Source: Novosphingobium sp. B 225
GTDB taxonomy: Bacteria; Pseudomonadota; Alphaproteobacteria; Sphingomonadales; Sphingomonadaceae
NCBI RefSeq assembly: GCF_002198665.1
Contig: NZ_MWLM01000018.1
Coordinates: 1 to 44,379 of the forward strand
Direction of reading: 5' to 3'
DNA length: 44,379 nucleotides
Positions 24,564-32,540 of this stretch are shown piece by piece (the first letter of the stretch is position 1; the number at the start of each line of letters is the position of its first letter). Made by a program: the position numbers and the translations under genes. Below the pieces are notes generated by a model, which saw only the letters and a program-made list of their open reading frames with translations, had not been told where the DNA came from and made no database searches.

Positions 24564-25970
24564 ATGCGCCTGCCCCACCTGATCAGCCTTGCCGCCGTGC
24601 TTGCCGCCACGGCCCAGCCCAGCCTGGCCAAAGACGCGAAAGCCTATCCCCAGGCAGAGGCCCAGACACTCGACCTGGCCAAACAGCTGATCGCGATCCG
24701 TTCGGTCGCGGGCCCCGGCAACCAGACCGACAAGGCGCAGCTGCTGGTCAAGCAGGCGCTGGTCGCAGGCGGATGGAAGGCCGACGAGGTAGAAATCGTG
24801 CCGGTTGACGATACTGCCTATCTGATCGCCACCTGGCCGGGCAGCGACCCCAAGCTCAAGCCGCTGGTAATTTCGGGCCATATCGACGTGGTCGAGGCGA
24901 AACCGGCTGACTGGGAGCGCGATCCGTTCACCCCGGTGGAGGAAAACGGCTATCTGTTCGGCCGCGGAGCGAGCGACATGAAGTTCGACGCAGCGCTGGC
25001 CACCGCCAGCCTGATCGAGCTGCGCCGCCAAGGTTACAAGCCCAAGCGCACCATCGTCCTGCAATTCTCGGGCGACGAGGAAACCACGATGAAGACCGGG
25101 CGGATCATTGCCGAACGGCTCAAGAAATCCGAACTGGTGATCAATATCGATGGCGGCGGCGGGACGCTGGACGATGCCAGCGGCAAGGCGCTGTACTGGA
25201 CCTGGCAGGGCGCCGAAAAAACCTATGACGATTACCAGCTGGAAATGACCAATCCCGGCGGCCATTCCAGCGCGCCGCGCCCCGAAAACGCGATTGCCCA
25301 GCTGGCCGAAGCGGTCGCGCGGATCGGCGCCTATCGCTTCCCGGCTGAGCAGAACCCGCTGACCAAGGCCTATTTCGAACAGGCCGCGCAGTTTGAAAGC
25401 GATCCTGCCCTGGCCGCCGCGATGCGCGCTTTCGCCGCCAACCCCAAGGATGCGGCCGCGCTGGCCGTGCTGCGCGCCAATCCGGCCACCGTGGGCAAAG
25501 TTGGAACCACCTGCGTGCCAACCCTGATCACCGGCGGCCATGCCCAGAACGCCCTGCCACAGCGCGCCACCGCGAACATCAATTGCCGCGTCTTCCCCGA
25601 GCACAGCCGCGAGGACATCCGCAAGGTGCTGGAACAGGTCGCAGCCATGCCGGGGCTGAAGGTAACCGCGATCAGCGGTGAAGATTCGATCTCCTCCCCC
25701 GCCTCGCCGATGCGCGCGGATTTCATCGCGGCGGCGGAAAAAGCGATGCGCAAGATCCATCCCGGCCTGCCGATCTTCCCCAGCCAGGCATCAGGCGCAT
25801 CGGATTCGATGTGGTACCGCGCACTGGGCGTACCCAGCTATGGTGCCAGCCCGACTTTCAGCAAGGATTCGGACGATTACGCCCACGGCCTTAACGAACG
25901 CGTCGCGCTCAGCAACGTGAAGCCGGGGGTGGTCTATTTCCTGAGCCTGTTTACCGACCTGTCGAAGTAA
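24564..25970 (+). CDS. Secreted M20 family metallopeptidase
   Basis: 468 residues. Signal peptide 1-22 (ending PSLAKD). Metal ligands of the M20 di-zinc site are visible: His106 with Asp108 (SGHIDVV), Asp138 (GRGASDMKFD), Glu172-Glu173 (SGDEET), and further GDGG-like segment INIDGGGGT and the C-terminal ligand area SQASGASDSMWY. The dimerisation insert begins at TNPGGHSSAPRP. Such enzymes cleave dipeptides, acetyl-amino acids or similar amides; the substrate is unknown. AAGGAGA precedes the ATG by 9 bp. It ends inside the last 20 bp of the convergent TetR gene. It is next to the Rieske cluster but divergent from none of it. Confidence 0.85.
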   Translation: MRLPHLISLAAVLAATAQPSLAKDAKAYPQAEAQTLDLAKQLIAIRSVAGPGNQTDKAQLLVKQALVAGGWKADEVEIVPVDDTAYLIATWPGSDPKLKPLVISGHIDVVEAKPADWERDPFTPVEENGYLFGRGASDMKFDAALATASLIELRRQGYKPKRTIVLQFSGDEETTMKTGRIIAERLKKSELVINIDGGGGTLDDASGKALYWTWQGAEKTYDDYQLEMTNPGGHSSAPRPENAIAQLAEAVARIGAYRFPAEQNPLTKAYFEQAAQFESDPALAAAMRAFAANPKDAAALAVLRANPATVGKVGTTCVPTLITGGHAQNALPQRATANINCRVFPEHSREDIRKVLEQVAAMPGLKVTAISGEDSISSPASPMRADFIAAAEKAMRKIHPGLPIFPSQASGASDSMWYRALGVPSYGASPTFSKDSDDYAHGLNERVALSNVKPGVVYFLSLFTDLSK

Positions 25971-26586
25971 TCCCGGCCAACGCCCCGCGGGCTATTTCGG
26001 CGGCTTCCTGCGCGCCGAATGCCTGCGGGGACAGGCACAGTTCGAGCCACAGCCCGTCGACCAGGGCAGTCACGCCGATCGCGGCGCGGCGCAGCCGGGC
26101 GGCAGGCACTCCGCAATCGGCCAGCAGCTGTTCCAGCCGCAAGCGGAAGGCGGCGTACTGTTCGTCGTGCTGGCGGGCAATGCCCGGGCGGGCGCGGACC
26201 AGGCTCCAGAAGGCGATCCAGGTGGCGAGCAGCTCCGGATCGGCGATCGGCGCGCGAAAGCTGGCCGTCACGAAGGCCTCCAGCCGCGCATGCGGATCGG
26301 ACCCGGCCTGCGCCAATGCAGCATCCAGTGCTTCGCTGACCCGGCTTTCGACCTCGGCATAGGTCGCCGCGACCAGCGCATCGATCCCCGCGAAGTAATG
26401 CCCGACCAGTCCGGGCGAGACCCCGGCCTCCAGCGCAATCGCCCGCACGCTGGTGCCGCCCACTCCTTCGCGGGCCAGCACCCGCGCGCAGGCCAGGATC
26501 AGGCTGTGGCGGCGCGCATCGGGCTCGGCCCGCGTATAGGCGCGTTCGGCGCGGGTAAGGGCGGGCTTGGTGCTCACTTGCGGCAT
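25951..26586 (-). CDS. TetR/AcrR family regulator (BetI-like)
   Basis: 211 residues. N-terminal helix-turn-helix ARVLAREGVGGTSVRAIALEAGVSPGLVGHYFAG (about 30-70) is a clear TetR DNA-binding domain, and the C-terminal domain TASFRAPIADPELLATWIAFWSL and VDGLWLELCLSP resembles BetI, whose members sense choline or related compounds. The start ATG 26586 is 7 bp from a 24-bp palindrome that also covers the divergent Rieske gene promoter, so it very likely represses that gene and itself. The last 20 bp overlap the convergent M20 peptidase. The inducer is unknown. Confidence 0.85.
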   Translation of the reverse strand: MPQVSTKPALTRAERAYTRAEPDARRHSLILACARVLAREGVGGTSVRAIALEAGVSPGLVGHYFAGIDALVAATYAEVESRVSEALDAALAQAGSDPHARLEAFVTASFRAPIADPELLATWIAFWSLVRARPGIARQHDEQYAAFRLRLEQLLADCGVPAARLRRAAIGVTALVDGLWLELCLSPQAFGAQEAAEIARGALAGITSTGR

Positions 26587-26593
26587 TCTAGCA

Positions 26594-26617
26594 CTTGTTG
26601 TACGAACGTCCAACAAG
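26594..26617. promoter_or_regulatory. Palindromic operator between TetR and Rieske genes
   Basis: The 24-bp site has arms CTTGTTG (26594-26600) and CAACAAG (26611-26617) with ACG/CGT in matched inner positions; ten of twelve pairs are symmetrical. It lies 8 bp before the TetR ATG and 20 bp before the Rieske ATG. Sites of the form TTG-N-ACG-NN-CGT-N-CAA fit TetR dimers of the BetI type. Confidence 0.7.
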
Positions 26618-26636
26618 CAATCCGGATTCGCCCGAT

Positions 26637-27818
26637 ATGACCAAGCTCGACCACGCCTTTGCCGAAATCGAAAGCCACGACGTCGATCCCGACGCCGACT
26701 TTTCGCTGCCGGGCTGGATCTATACCGACGAGGAATTCCTGACGCTGGAGATCGAGCGGATCTTTCGCCCGAGCTGGCAGATCGTCTGCCATGTCAGCGA
26801 AGTGGCCGAGCCGGGCCAGTACCAGACGCTCGACTACCTGGGCGAAAGCGTGATCGTGATCCGCGGCGAAGATGGCGAAGTGCGGGCCTTCACCAATGTC
26901 TGCCGCCACCGCGCGATGCGGCTGGTCGAAGGGCCTTCGGGCTGCACCAAAAAGCTGGTCTGCCCCTATCACGCCTGGGTCTATGAAACCGACGGGCGGC
27001 TGACCGGCGTACCGATGAAAGGCGAATACCCCACGCTGAAGCTTGAGGAGAACGGCCTGGCCCCGGTCGCGCTGGAAATCTGGCACGGTTTCATCTTTGT
27101 CCGGCTGGAAGATGCCGGGTTCCCCGGGGTCGCCGAAATGATGGCCCCGTTCGAAGCCGAAGTGGCACAATACCGGTTCGAAGACATGCGCAGCATGGGC
27201 CCGGTCCGGCACCGCCCGCGCGACGTGAACTGGAAGAACGTCGGCGATAATTATTCGGACAACCTGCACATTCCGGTGGCCCATGACGGGCTCAGCCGCC
27301 TGGTCGGCAAGACCTATCGGATCGAGGCGCATGGCTGGGCCGACCGGCTCTATGGCGACGTGGTCAAAAACGAGAAGCAGAACTTCTGGGAAAAGGTTTA
27401 CGGCGCCTACCTGCCGCGGGTCGAGCACCTGCCCGAAGCGGCGCACGGGCGCTGGCTTTATTACAAGCTGTGGCCGAACATGGCGTTCGACATCTACGCC
27501 GACCAGATCGATTTCATGCAGTGGCTGCCGATCAGCCCCACCACCTGCCTGCTGCGCGAAGTGGCCTATTGCCTGCCCGACAACCGGCGCGAAATGAAGG
27601 CGGTGCGCTATGCCAACTGGCGGATCAACCGCAATGTCAATGCCGAGGATACCTGGCTGATCAGCCGCGTGCAGCAAGGCATGGCCAGCAAGAGCTATGG
27701 CACCGGGCCGATCGCTACCAGCGAGGTTTGCCTGCGCAGCTTTGCCCGCAAGATCCGCGCGTTGATCCCGGAGGCAAGGCAGCCCTTCGCGCCCACTGCC
27801 GGGTGGAGCCGCAAATAG
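26637..27818 (+). CDS. Rieske non-heme iron aromatic-ring-hydroxylating oxygenase, alpha subunit
   Basis: 393 residues. The Rieske [2Fe-2S] site is Cys89-x-His91 (NVCRHRAMRLV) and Cys109-xx-His112 (VCPYHAWVY). The mononuclear iron site lies in NVGDNYSDNLHIPVAHDGL with His211 and His216 and the bridging Asp just before; the third carboxylate ligand should be near the C-terminus. Members of this single-component-alpha group include glycine-betaine and stachydrine N-demethylases as well as phenylpropionate-type dioxygenases; they need an electron-transfer partner. No reductase or beta subunit is adjacent. Start ATG 26637 follows the palindromic operator. It is the first gene of a two-gene unit with the flavoprotein at 27884. 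Confidence 0.85.
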   Translation: MTKLDHAFAEIESHDVDPDADFSLPGWIYTDEEFLTLEIERIFRPSWQIVCHVSEVAEPGQYQTLDYLGESVIVIRGEDGEVRAFTNVCRHRAMRLVEGPSGCTKKLVCPYHAWVYETDGRLTGVPMKGEYPTLKLEENGLAPVALEIWHGFIFVRLEDAGFPGVAEMMAPFEAEVAQYRFEDMRSMGPVRHRPRDVNWKNVGDNYSDNLHIPVAHDGLSRLVGKTYRIEAHGWADRLYGDVVKNEKQNFWEKVYGAYLPRVEHLPEAAHGRWLYYKLWPNMAFDIYADQIDFMQWLPISPTTCLLREVAYCLPDNRREMKAVRYANWRINRNVNAEDTWLISRVQQGMASKSYGTGPIATSEVCLRSFARKIRALIPEARQPFAPTAGWSRK

Positions 27819-27883
27819 AACAAGCCAATCAGGCCACCTTCGCTTGATCCGGACGCAAGGTGGAGAATTTCGGGGAGTTTCGC

Positions 27884-29482
27884 ATGACCAAGACTTATGA
27901 CGCGCTGATCATCGGCGGTGGCCACAATGGCCTGACCTGTGCCTTCTATCTGGCCAAGGCCGGAATGCGGGTGCGCGTTCTGGAACGGCGGCACATTGTC
28001 GGCGGCGCAGCGGTGACCGAAGAATTCCACCCCGGCTTCCGCAACTCCACCGCCAGCTACACCGTCAGCCTGCTGCGGCCCAAAGTGATCGCGGACATGA
28101 AGCTGCACGATCATGGCTACCGCGTGATCGAACGCACGATCTCCAACTTCTTCCCGTTCGAGAACGACTATGTGAAGCTGGGCGGCGGGCCGGGCCGAAC
28201 CGAAGCGGAGTTCGCGCGCTTTTCCAAGAAGGATGCGGCGGCCTATCCGGCCTATGATGCGGCGCTGGAAAAGGTTGCCAATGTGCTGCGCGATCTTTCC
28301 TTACAGATCCCGCCCAACCTGGGCGGCGGGCTGCCCGCGCTGATGGCTGCGGCCAAGCAGGGCTGGCCGATGGCCAAGCTTGATATGTCGGTTCAGCGCG
28401 ACCTGCTCGACATCTTCACCAAGTCGGCACGCCAGTTCCTCGATGGCTGGTTTGAGCATGACTATGTGCAAAGTGCTTTCGCGTTTGACGCGGTGGTGGG
28501 GAACTATGCCGGGGTATCGACCCCCGGTTCGGCCTATGTCCTGCTGCACCACGTGTTCGGCGAAGTGAACGGCAAGCTGGGGGCCTGGGGGCACTCGGTC
28601 GGCGGCATGGGCGCAATCACCCAGGCGATGGCCAAGGCCTGCGAACTCGCGGGGGTGGAGATCAGCCTGGAAGCCCCGGTGGCGCAAGTGCTGGTCGATG
28701 GCGGCAAGGTGAAGGGCGTGAAGCTGGAAAGCGGCGAGGAGATCGCCGCGAGCATTGTCGCCTCCAACGCCGGCCCGGCGCTGCTCTATCGCCAGTTGGT
28801 TGACCAGAGCGACCTGGACGATGATTTCAAGCGCCGGATCAAGGGATTCAAAACCTGCTCAGGCACTTTCCGGATGAATGTCGCGCTGTCGGAACTGCCT
28901 TCCTTCAGCGTGCTGCCGGGCTCGGCCCAGGCGGAACACCACACCGCCGGGATCATCATCGCGCCGGGTATGGATTACATGGATCAGGCCTTCATCGATG
29001 CCCAGCAGCACGGCTGGTCGAAAAAGCCGATCGTCGAAATCAAGATCCCCAGCACCGTGGATGACAGTCTGGCCCCTGCGGGCCAGCACGTCGCCAGCCT
29101 GTTCTGCCAGCAGTTCGATCCCACGGTCGATTGGGATGCCAACCGCGACAAGGTGGCGGACCTGATCATCGATACGGTCAATGACCATGCCCCCAATTTC
29201 AAAGCCAGCGTGATTGCCACCCAGATTCATTCACCGTGGGATCTGGAACGCAAATTCGGGCTGATTGGCGGGGACATCATGCACGGCACGATGGGGATCG
29301 ATCAGCTGTGGGCAGCGCGCCCTGTGCTGGGGCATGGCGACTATCGCGGGCCGATCAAGGGGCTCTACATGTGCGGCGCAGGCACCCATCCCGGCGGCGG
29401 GGTGACTGGCGCACCCGGCCACAACGCGGCCCATGCGATCCTGGCTGATCGGCCGTTCATCCGGAAGATCTTGCGCTCCTGA
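27884..29482 (+). CDS. FAD-dependent oxidoreductase of PYROXD2 / phytoene-desaturase-like family
   Basis: 532 residues. The dinucleotide fold ALIIGGGHNGLTCAFYLAKAGMRVRVLERR is at the N-terminus, followed by the phytoene-desaturase-type VGGAAVTEEF, and the C-terminal FAD motif MCGAGTHPGGGVTGAPGHNAA. The overall pattern matches bacterial relatives of mammalian PYROXD2 rather than true carotenoid desaturases. Start ATG 27884 with GGGGAG 6 bp upstream. It follows the Rieske gene by 65 bp on the same strand, so probably in the same transcript. Its substrate is not known; oxidation of an intermediate created by the Rieske enzyme is a reasonable guess. It overlaps the convergent permease by 26 bp. 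Confidence 0.8.
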   Translation: MTKTYDALIIGGGHNGLTCAFYLAKAGMRVRVLERRHIVGGAAVTEEFHPGFRNSTASYTVSLLRPKVIADMKLHDHGYRVIERTISNFFPFENDYVKLGGGPGRTEAEFARFSKKDAAAYPAYDAALEKVANVLRDLSLQIPPNLGGGLPALMAAAKQGWPMAKLDMSVQRDLLDIFTKSARQFLDGWFEHDYVQSAFAFDAVVGNYAGVSTPGSAYVLLHHVFGEVNGKLGAWGHSVGGMGAITQAMAKACELAGVEISLEAPVAQVLVDGGKVKGVKLESGEEIAASIVASNAGPALLYRQLVDQSDLDDDFKRRIKGFKTCSGTFRMNVALSELPSFSVLPGSAQAEHHTAGIIIAPGMDYMDQAFIDAQQHGWSKKPIVEIKIPSTVDDSLAPAGQHVASLFCQQFDPTVDWDANRDKVADLIIDTVNDHAPNFKASVIATQIHSPWDLERKFGLIGGDIMHGTMGIDQLWAARPVLGHGDYRGPIKGLYMCGAGTHPGGGVTGAPGHNAAHAILADRPFIRKILRS

Positions 29483-30743
29483 CCGCCCAGTACACCGGCA
29501 GTCCGGCCCCGATCAGCAAGGTCCCCCAGGCGATCGCTTCCAGCCCAAGCCCGTATTCGGCCCAAACGGTAAAGCCACAGGCGATCACGGCGGCAAGCGC
29601 CAGCAGGCGGTCTCCCGGTTGCAACCGCAGCGCCGCCAGCGCGCTCATCAGATAGGTCAGCAGCCCGGCGGCAAGGCTGACCGAGGCGATGAACGCAAAC
29701 AGTTCGGCCGTGCCTTTCTGGTAATTGAGCAAGGTCACCAGGGTCAGCAGGCTGCTCGACACCAGATGCGAGCGCACCGGGGTGCCGTGCGGGCCTTCAA
29801 CCCCGAACCAGGCCGGAAACACCCCGCCGCGCGCCATCGCCCAGGGCATTTCGGCCTGGACCAGCACCCAGCCGTTAAGCGTCCCGAAAGCGCTGATCGC
29901 AGCGCAGAGCGCAACCATGTTGGCCAGCGCGGGTCCGAAATGCAGCCCCAGAAAGTCGGCAATCGGCGCGGGTGAACCTGTCGCAGCGCTGACCGGAACA
30001 TAGAGTGCGAACGCGCCCGAAATCAGCAGATAGATCGCGCCCGTCAGCAACACCCCGATCAGCGTGGCCCGCGGTACATTGCGCGCGGCGTCTTCTACCT
30101 TGTCAGCGGGCACGGTCCCCGCTTCGAGCCCGAGAAAGCCCCAGAACGTCAGGGCGACGGCATTGGCCACGCTGTTGCCGGTAATTGCGATCCCCGGATC
30201 GGGCGCGCGCGGCGCACCGCTCAGCCACAGCCACAGCGCCAGCCCGATCAGCAGCACCAGCGGCAGCAGTTTCAGCACCACGGTCACTTCCTGCAGCCGC
30301 CCAGCGGCGCGCACCCCGCGGATGTTGACCCAGGTGACGAGCCATACGCAGGCCACCGCCAAGACAGCGGGCAAGCCAGCCGTCTGCCCGATCCGGGGAA
30401 AGATGTGGTCGAGCGCGCTGACCACGGCGACGGCAATCGCCCCGTTGCCGACCCAGCTCATCACCCAGTACGACCAGGCCGTCATGAAACCCGGCAGCGG
30501 GCCGAAGGCAGCATTGGCATAGGCATAGGGCCCGCCTGACAGCGGAATCTTCGCCCCCAGCCGCGCGAAAACATAGCCCAGCGCCATGGCCCCGGTGATC
30601 GAAATCAGCCAGCCGATCATCTGGTTCCACCCCAGCGGGGCCAGACTGGCGGGCAGCAGATAGATCCCCGAACCGATCATGTTGCCGACGACCAGCGCCA
30701 ACAGCGCCCAGAACCCCAGGCCTTTCGTTCGCGCAGCTGTCAT
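29457..30743 (-). CDS. APC-family amino acid/amine permease
   Basis: 428 residues, about twelve membrane helices. The first helix GLGFWALLALVVGNMIGSGIYLLPASLA holds the GSGIY substrate-binding turn typical of APC antiporters such as AdiC, CadB and YjeH; later DKVEDAARNVPRATLIG marks the loop after helix 6. Such proteins carry amino acids or amines by proton symport or exchange. Given its place beside the Rieske/flavoprotein cluster it may import their substrate. It ends within the last 26 bp of the flavoprotein gene, tail to tail, and begins 78 bp from the divergent TPR-sulfotransferase. Confidence 0.8.
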   Translation of the reverse strand: MTAARTKGLGFWALLALVVGNMIGSGIYLLPASLAPLGWNQMIGWLISITGAMALGYVFARLGAKIPLSGGPYAYANAAFGPLPGFMTAWSYWVMSWVGNGAIAVAVVSALDHIFPRIGQTAGLPAVLAVACVWLVTWVNIRGVRAAGRLQEVTVVLKLLPLVLLIGLALWLWLSGAPRAPDPGIAITGNSVANAVALTFWGFLGLEAGTVPADKVEDAARNVPRATLIGVLLTGAIYLLISGAFALYVPVSAATGSPAPIADFLGLHFGPALANMVALCAAISAFGTLNGWVLVQAEMPWAMARGGVFPAWFGVEGPHGTPVRSHLVSSSLLTLVTLLNYQKGTAELFAFIASVSLAAGLLTYLMSALAALRLQPGDRLLALAAVIACGFTVWAEYGLGLEAIAWGTLLIGAGLPVYWAVRSARSSG

Positions 30744-30820
30744 TGCGTCATCCCCCGCCGATCACTTCAGGAGCGAACGTAGCGCTTGATCGCGGCGCGT
30801 CACCATGTTTCATGGCTGGC

Positions 30821-32428
30821 ATGTCCCAACCCGCTTCCCGTTCGTGGCAGGATCTGCTGAACAACCGCCATCCCCGGCTGATCGAAGCCGCCATGGCAAT
30901 GAACGAGAACGATCTGCCGCGCGCCGAACCGCTGCTTCGGGCGCATCTCAAGGAACTGCCCGAAGATGTTGAGGCGATCCGGATGTTCGCCGAACTGGCG
31001 GGCCGGCTGGGGCGGCTCAAAGATGCGGAAAACTTGCTGCGCCGCGCGCTGGAACTGGCCCCGCAATTCACCGCCGCGCGGGCCAATCTGGCCCTGGTGC
31101 TCTACCGCCAGAACCGCCCGGCCGAAGCGCTGGATGAACTGGAACTGCTAATCGAACAGGAACCCGGCAATCCGGCCCACGGCAATCTGATGGCCGCCGC
31201 GCTGGGCCGGGTTGGCGAGTTCGACCAGGCTATCGCGACCTATGAGCGGGTGCTGGCCCGCGTACCCGAACAGCCACGGATCTGGACCAGTCTGGGCCAT
31301 GTCCTGAAAACGGTAGGGCGGCAGGCCGATGGCGTGGCCGCCTATCGCCGTGCGATCGAGCAGCTGCCCAGCCTGGGAGAGGCCTGGTGGAGCCTGGCCA
31401 ACCTCAAGACCTTCCGCTTTACCGACGACGAAGTTGCAGTGATGCGCCAGCAACTGGCCGATCCCAAGCTGCCCGAGGACAGCCGGGTGCAGATCGATTT
31501 CGCGCTGGGCAAGGCGATGGAGGATCGCGGCGATCACGCTGCGGCCTTTGCCCACTATGCCTCCGGCAACACCTTGCGCCGCAAATCGGAACCCTGGGAC
31601 GCGGATGAAACCACCCGCTTTGTCGACCGCCTGATTGAAATCGCCACGCCGGAATTCTTTGCCGCCCATGCCGGCCAGGGCTGTCAGGCGAACGACCCGG
31701 TGTTCGTGCTGGGCATGCCGCGCGCCGGATCGACACTGGTCGAACAGATCCTGTCCAGCCACAGCCAGATCGAGGGCACCAGCGAGCTGCCCGACATTCC
31801 CGCGCTGGCCCGGCGCGAGGAGGACTATCCGCTGAGCCTGCCGGGACTGACGGCAGAACAACTGCTGAACCGGGGTGAGGAGTTCCTGAAACGCACCCGG
31901 ATCCAGCGCAAGACCGGGCGGCCGCTGTTTATCGACAAACTGCCGAACAACTGGGTCCATGCGGTGTTCATCCGGCTAATCCTGCCCAATGCGAAACTGG
32001 TCGACGCCCGCCGCCACCCGCTCGGCTGCTGCTTTTCCAACTTCAAGCAGCACTTCGCCAAGGGGCAGGCGTTCAGCTATGATCTGGCCGACATGGGGCG
32101 GTACTATGCCGACTATGTCCGGCTGATGGCGCATCTGGACCGGGTTCAGCCGGGCAAGGTCCACCGCGTGATCTATGAACGCATGGTCGATGATACCGAA
32201 ACCGAAGTGCGCCGCCTGCTGGACTATATCGGCGTGCCGTTCGAACCGGCTTGTCTGGCGTTCCACGAAACCGAACGGGCCGTGCGCACTGCCAGCAGTG
32301 AACAGGTGCGCCAGCCGATCTTTCGCGACGGAACCGAGGCCTGGAAACACTTTGCCCCCTTCCTTGGCCCGCTTGAAGCGGCTTTGGGCCCGGTTCTGCC
32401 CGCCTATCCCGAGGCGCCAGAGGCGTGA
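30821..32428 (+). CDS. TPR-containing sulfotransferase
   Basis: 535 residues from ATG 30821; ATG 30812 is possible. The N-terminal half consists of TPR helices (AEPLLRAHLKELPEDVEAIRMFAELAGRLGRLKDAENLLRRALELAPQFTAARANLALVLYRQ is cut here to repeat units near residues 40-200), and the C-terminal half is a sulfotransferase domain with the PAPS 5'-phosphosulfate loop FVLGMPRAGSTLVEQIL (Pro300 to Thr305) and the downstream 3'-phosphate segment VDARRHPLGCCFSNFKQ. It would transfer sulfate from PAPS to a protein, lipid or glycan. Such genes often stand beside TonB receptors in sphingomonads, as here. No signal peptide, so cytoplasmic. Confidence 0.85.
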   Translation: MSQPASRSWQDLLNNRHPRLIEAAMAMNENDLPRAEPLLRAHLKELPEDVEAIRMFAELAGRLGRLKDAENLLRRALELAPQFTAARANLALVLYRQNRPAEALDELELLIEQEPGNPAHGNLMAAALGRVGEFDQAIATYERVLARVPEQPRIWTSLGHVLKTVGRQADGVAAYRRAIEQLPSLGEAWWSLANLKTFRFTDDEVAVMRQQLADPKLPEDSRVQIDFALGKAMEDRGDHAAAFAHYASGNTLRRKSEPWDADETTRFVDRLIEIATPEFFAAHAGQGCQANDPVFVLGMPRAGSTLVEQILSSHSQIEGTSELPDIPALARREEDYPLSLPGLTAEQLLNRGEEFLKRTRIQRKTGRPLFIDKLPNNWVHAVFIRLILPNAKLVDARRHPLGCCFSNFKQHFAKGQAFSYDLADMGRYYADYVRLMAHLDRVQPGKVHRVIYERMVDDTETEVRRLLDYIGVPFEPACLAFHETERAVRTASSEQVRQPIFRDGTEAWKHFAPFLGPLEAALGPVLPAYPEAPEA

Positions 32429-32430
32429 TA

Positions 32431-32454
32431 AATCTGCAACGCATCCAGCAGATT
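32431..32454. promoter_or_regulatory. Inverted repeat upstream of the second TonB receptor
   Basis: AATCTGC (32431-32437) pairs with GCAGATT (32448-32454) with a 10-nt gap, beginning 3 nt after the sulfotransferase stop. The right arm runs into TTGACA (32453-32458), a good -35 box, though no clear -10 follows at the right distance. It may be an operator for the receptor gene or a weak hairpin without T-run. Confidence 0.4.
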
Positions 32455-32540
32455 GACAGGAATGTTAACGAGCCTTGCTTGACTGCGGCGTGACCACGAA
32501 TCAGGGTCTCGCATTCGCAGCATTCAAGGATGGGATATTG

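Noticed and set aside
27884..29482. Carotenoid phytoene desaturase (crtI)
   Set aside because: No other carotenoid gene is nearby and the sequence pattern fits PYROXD2-like oxidoreductases better.
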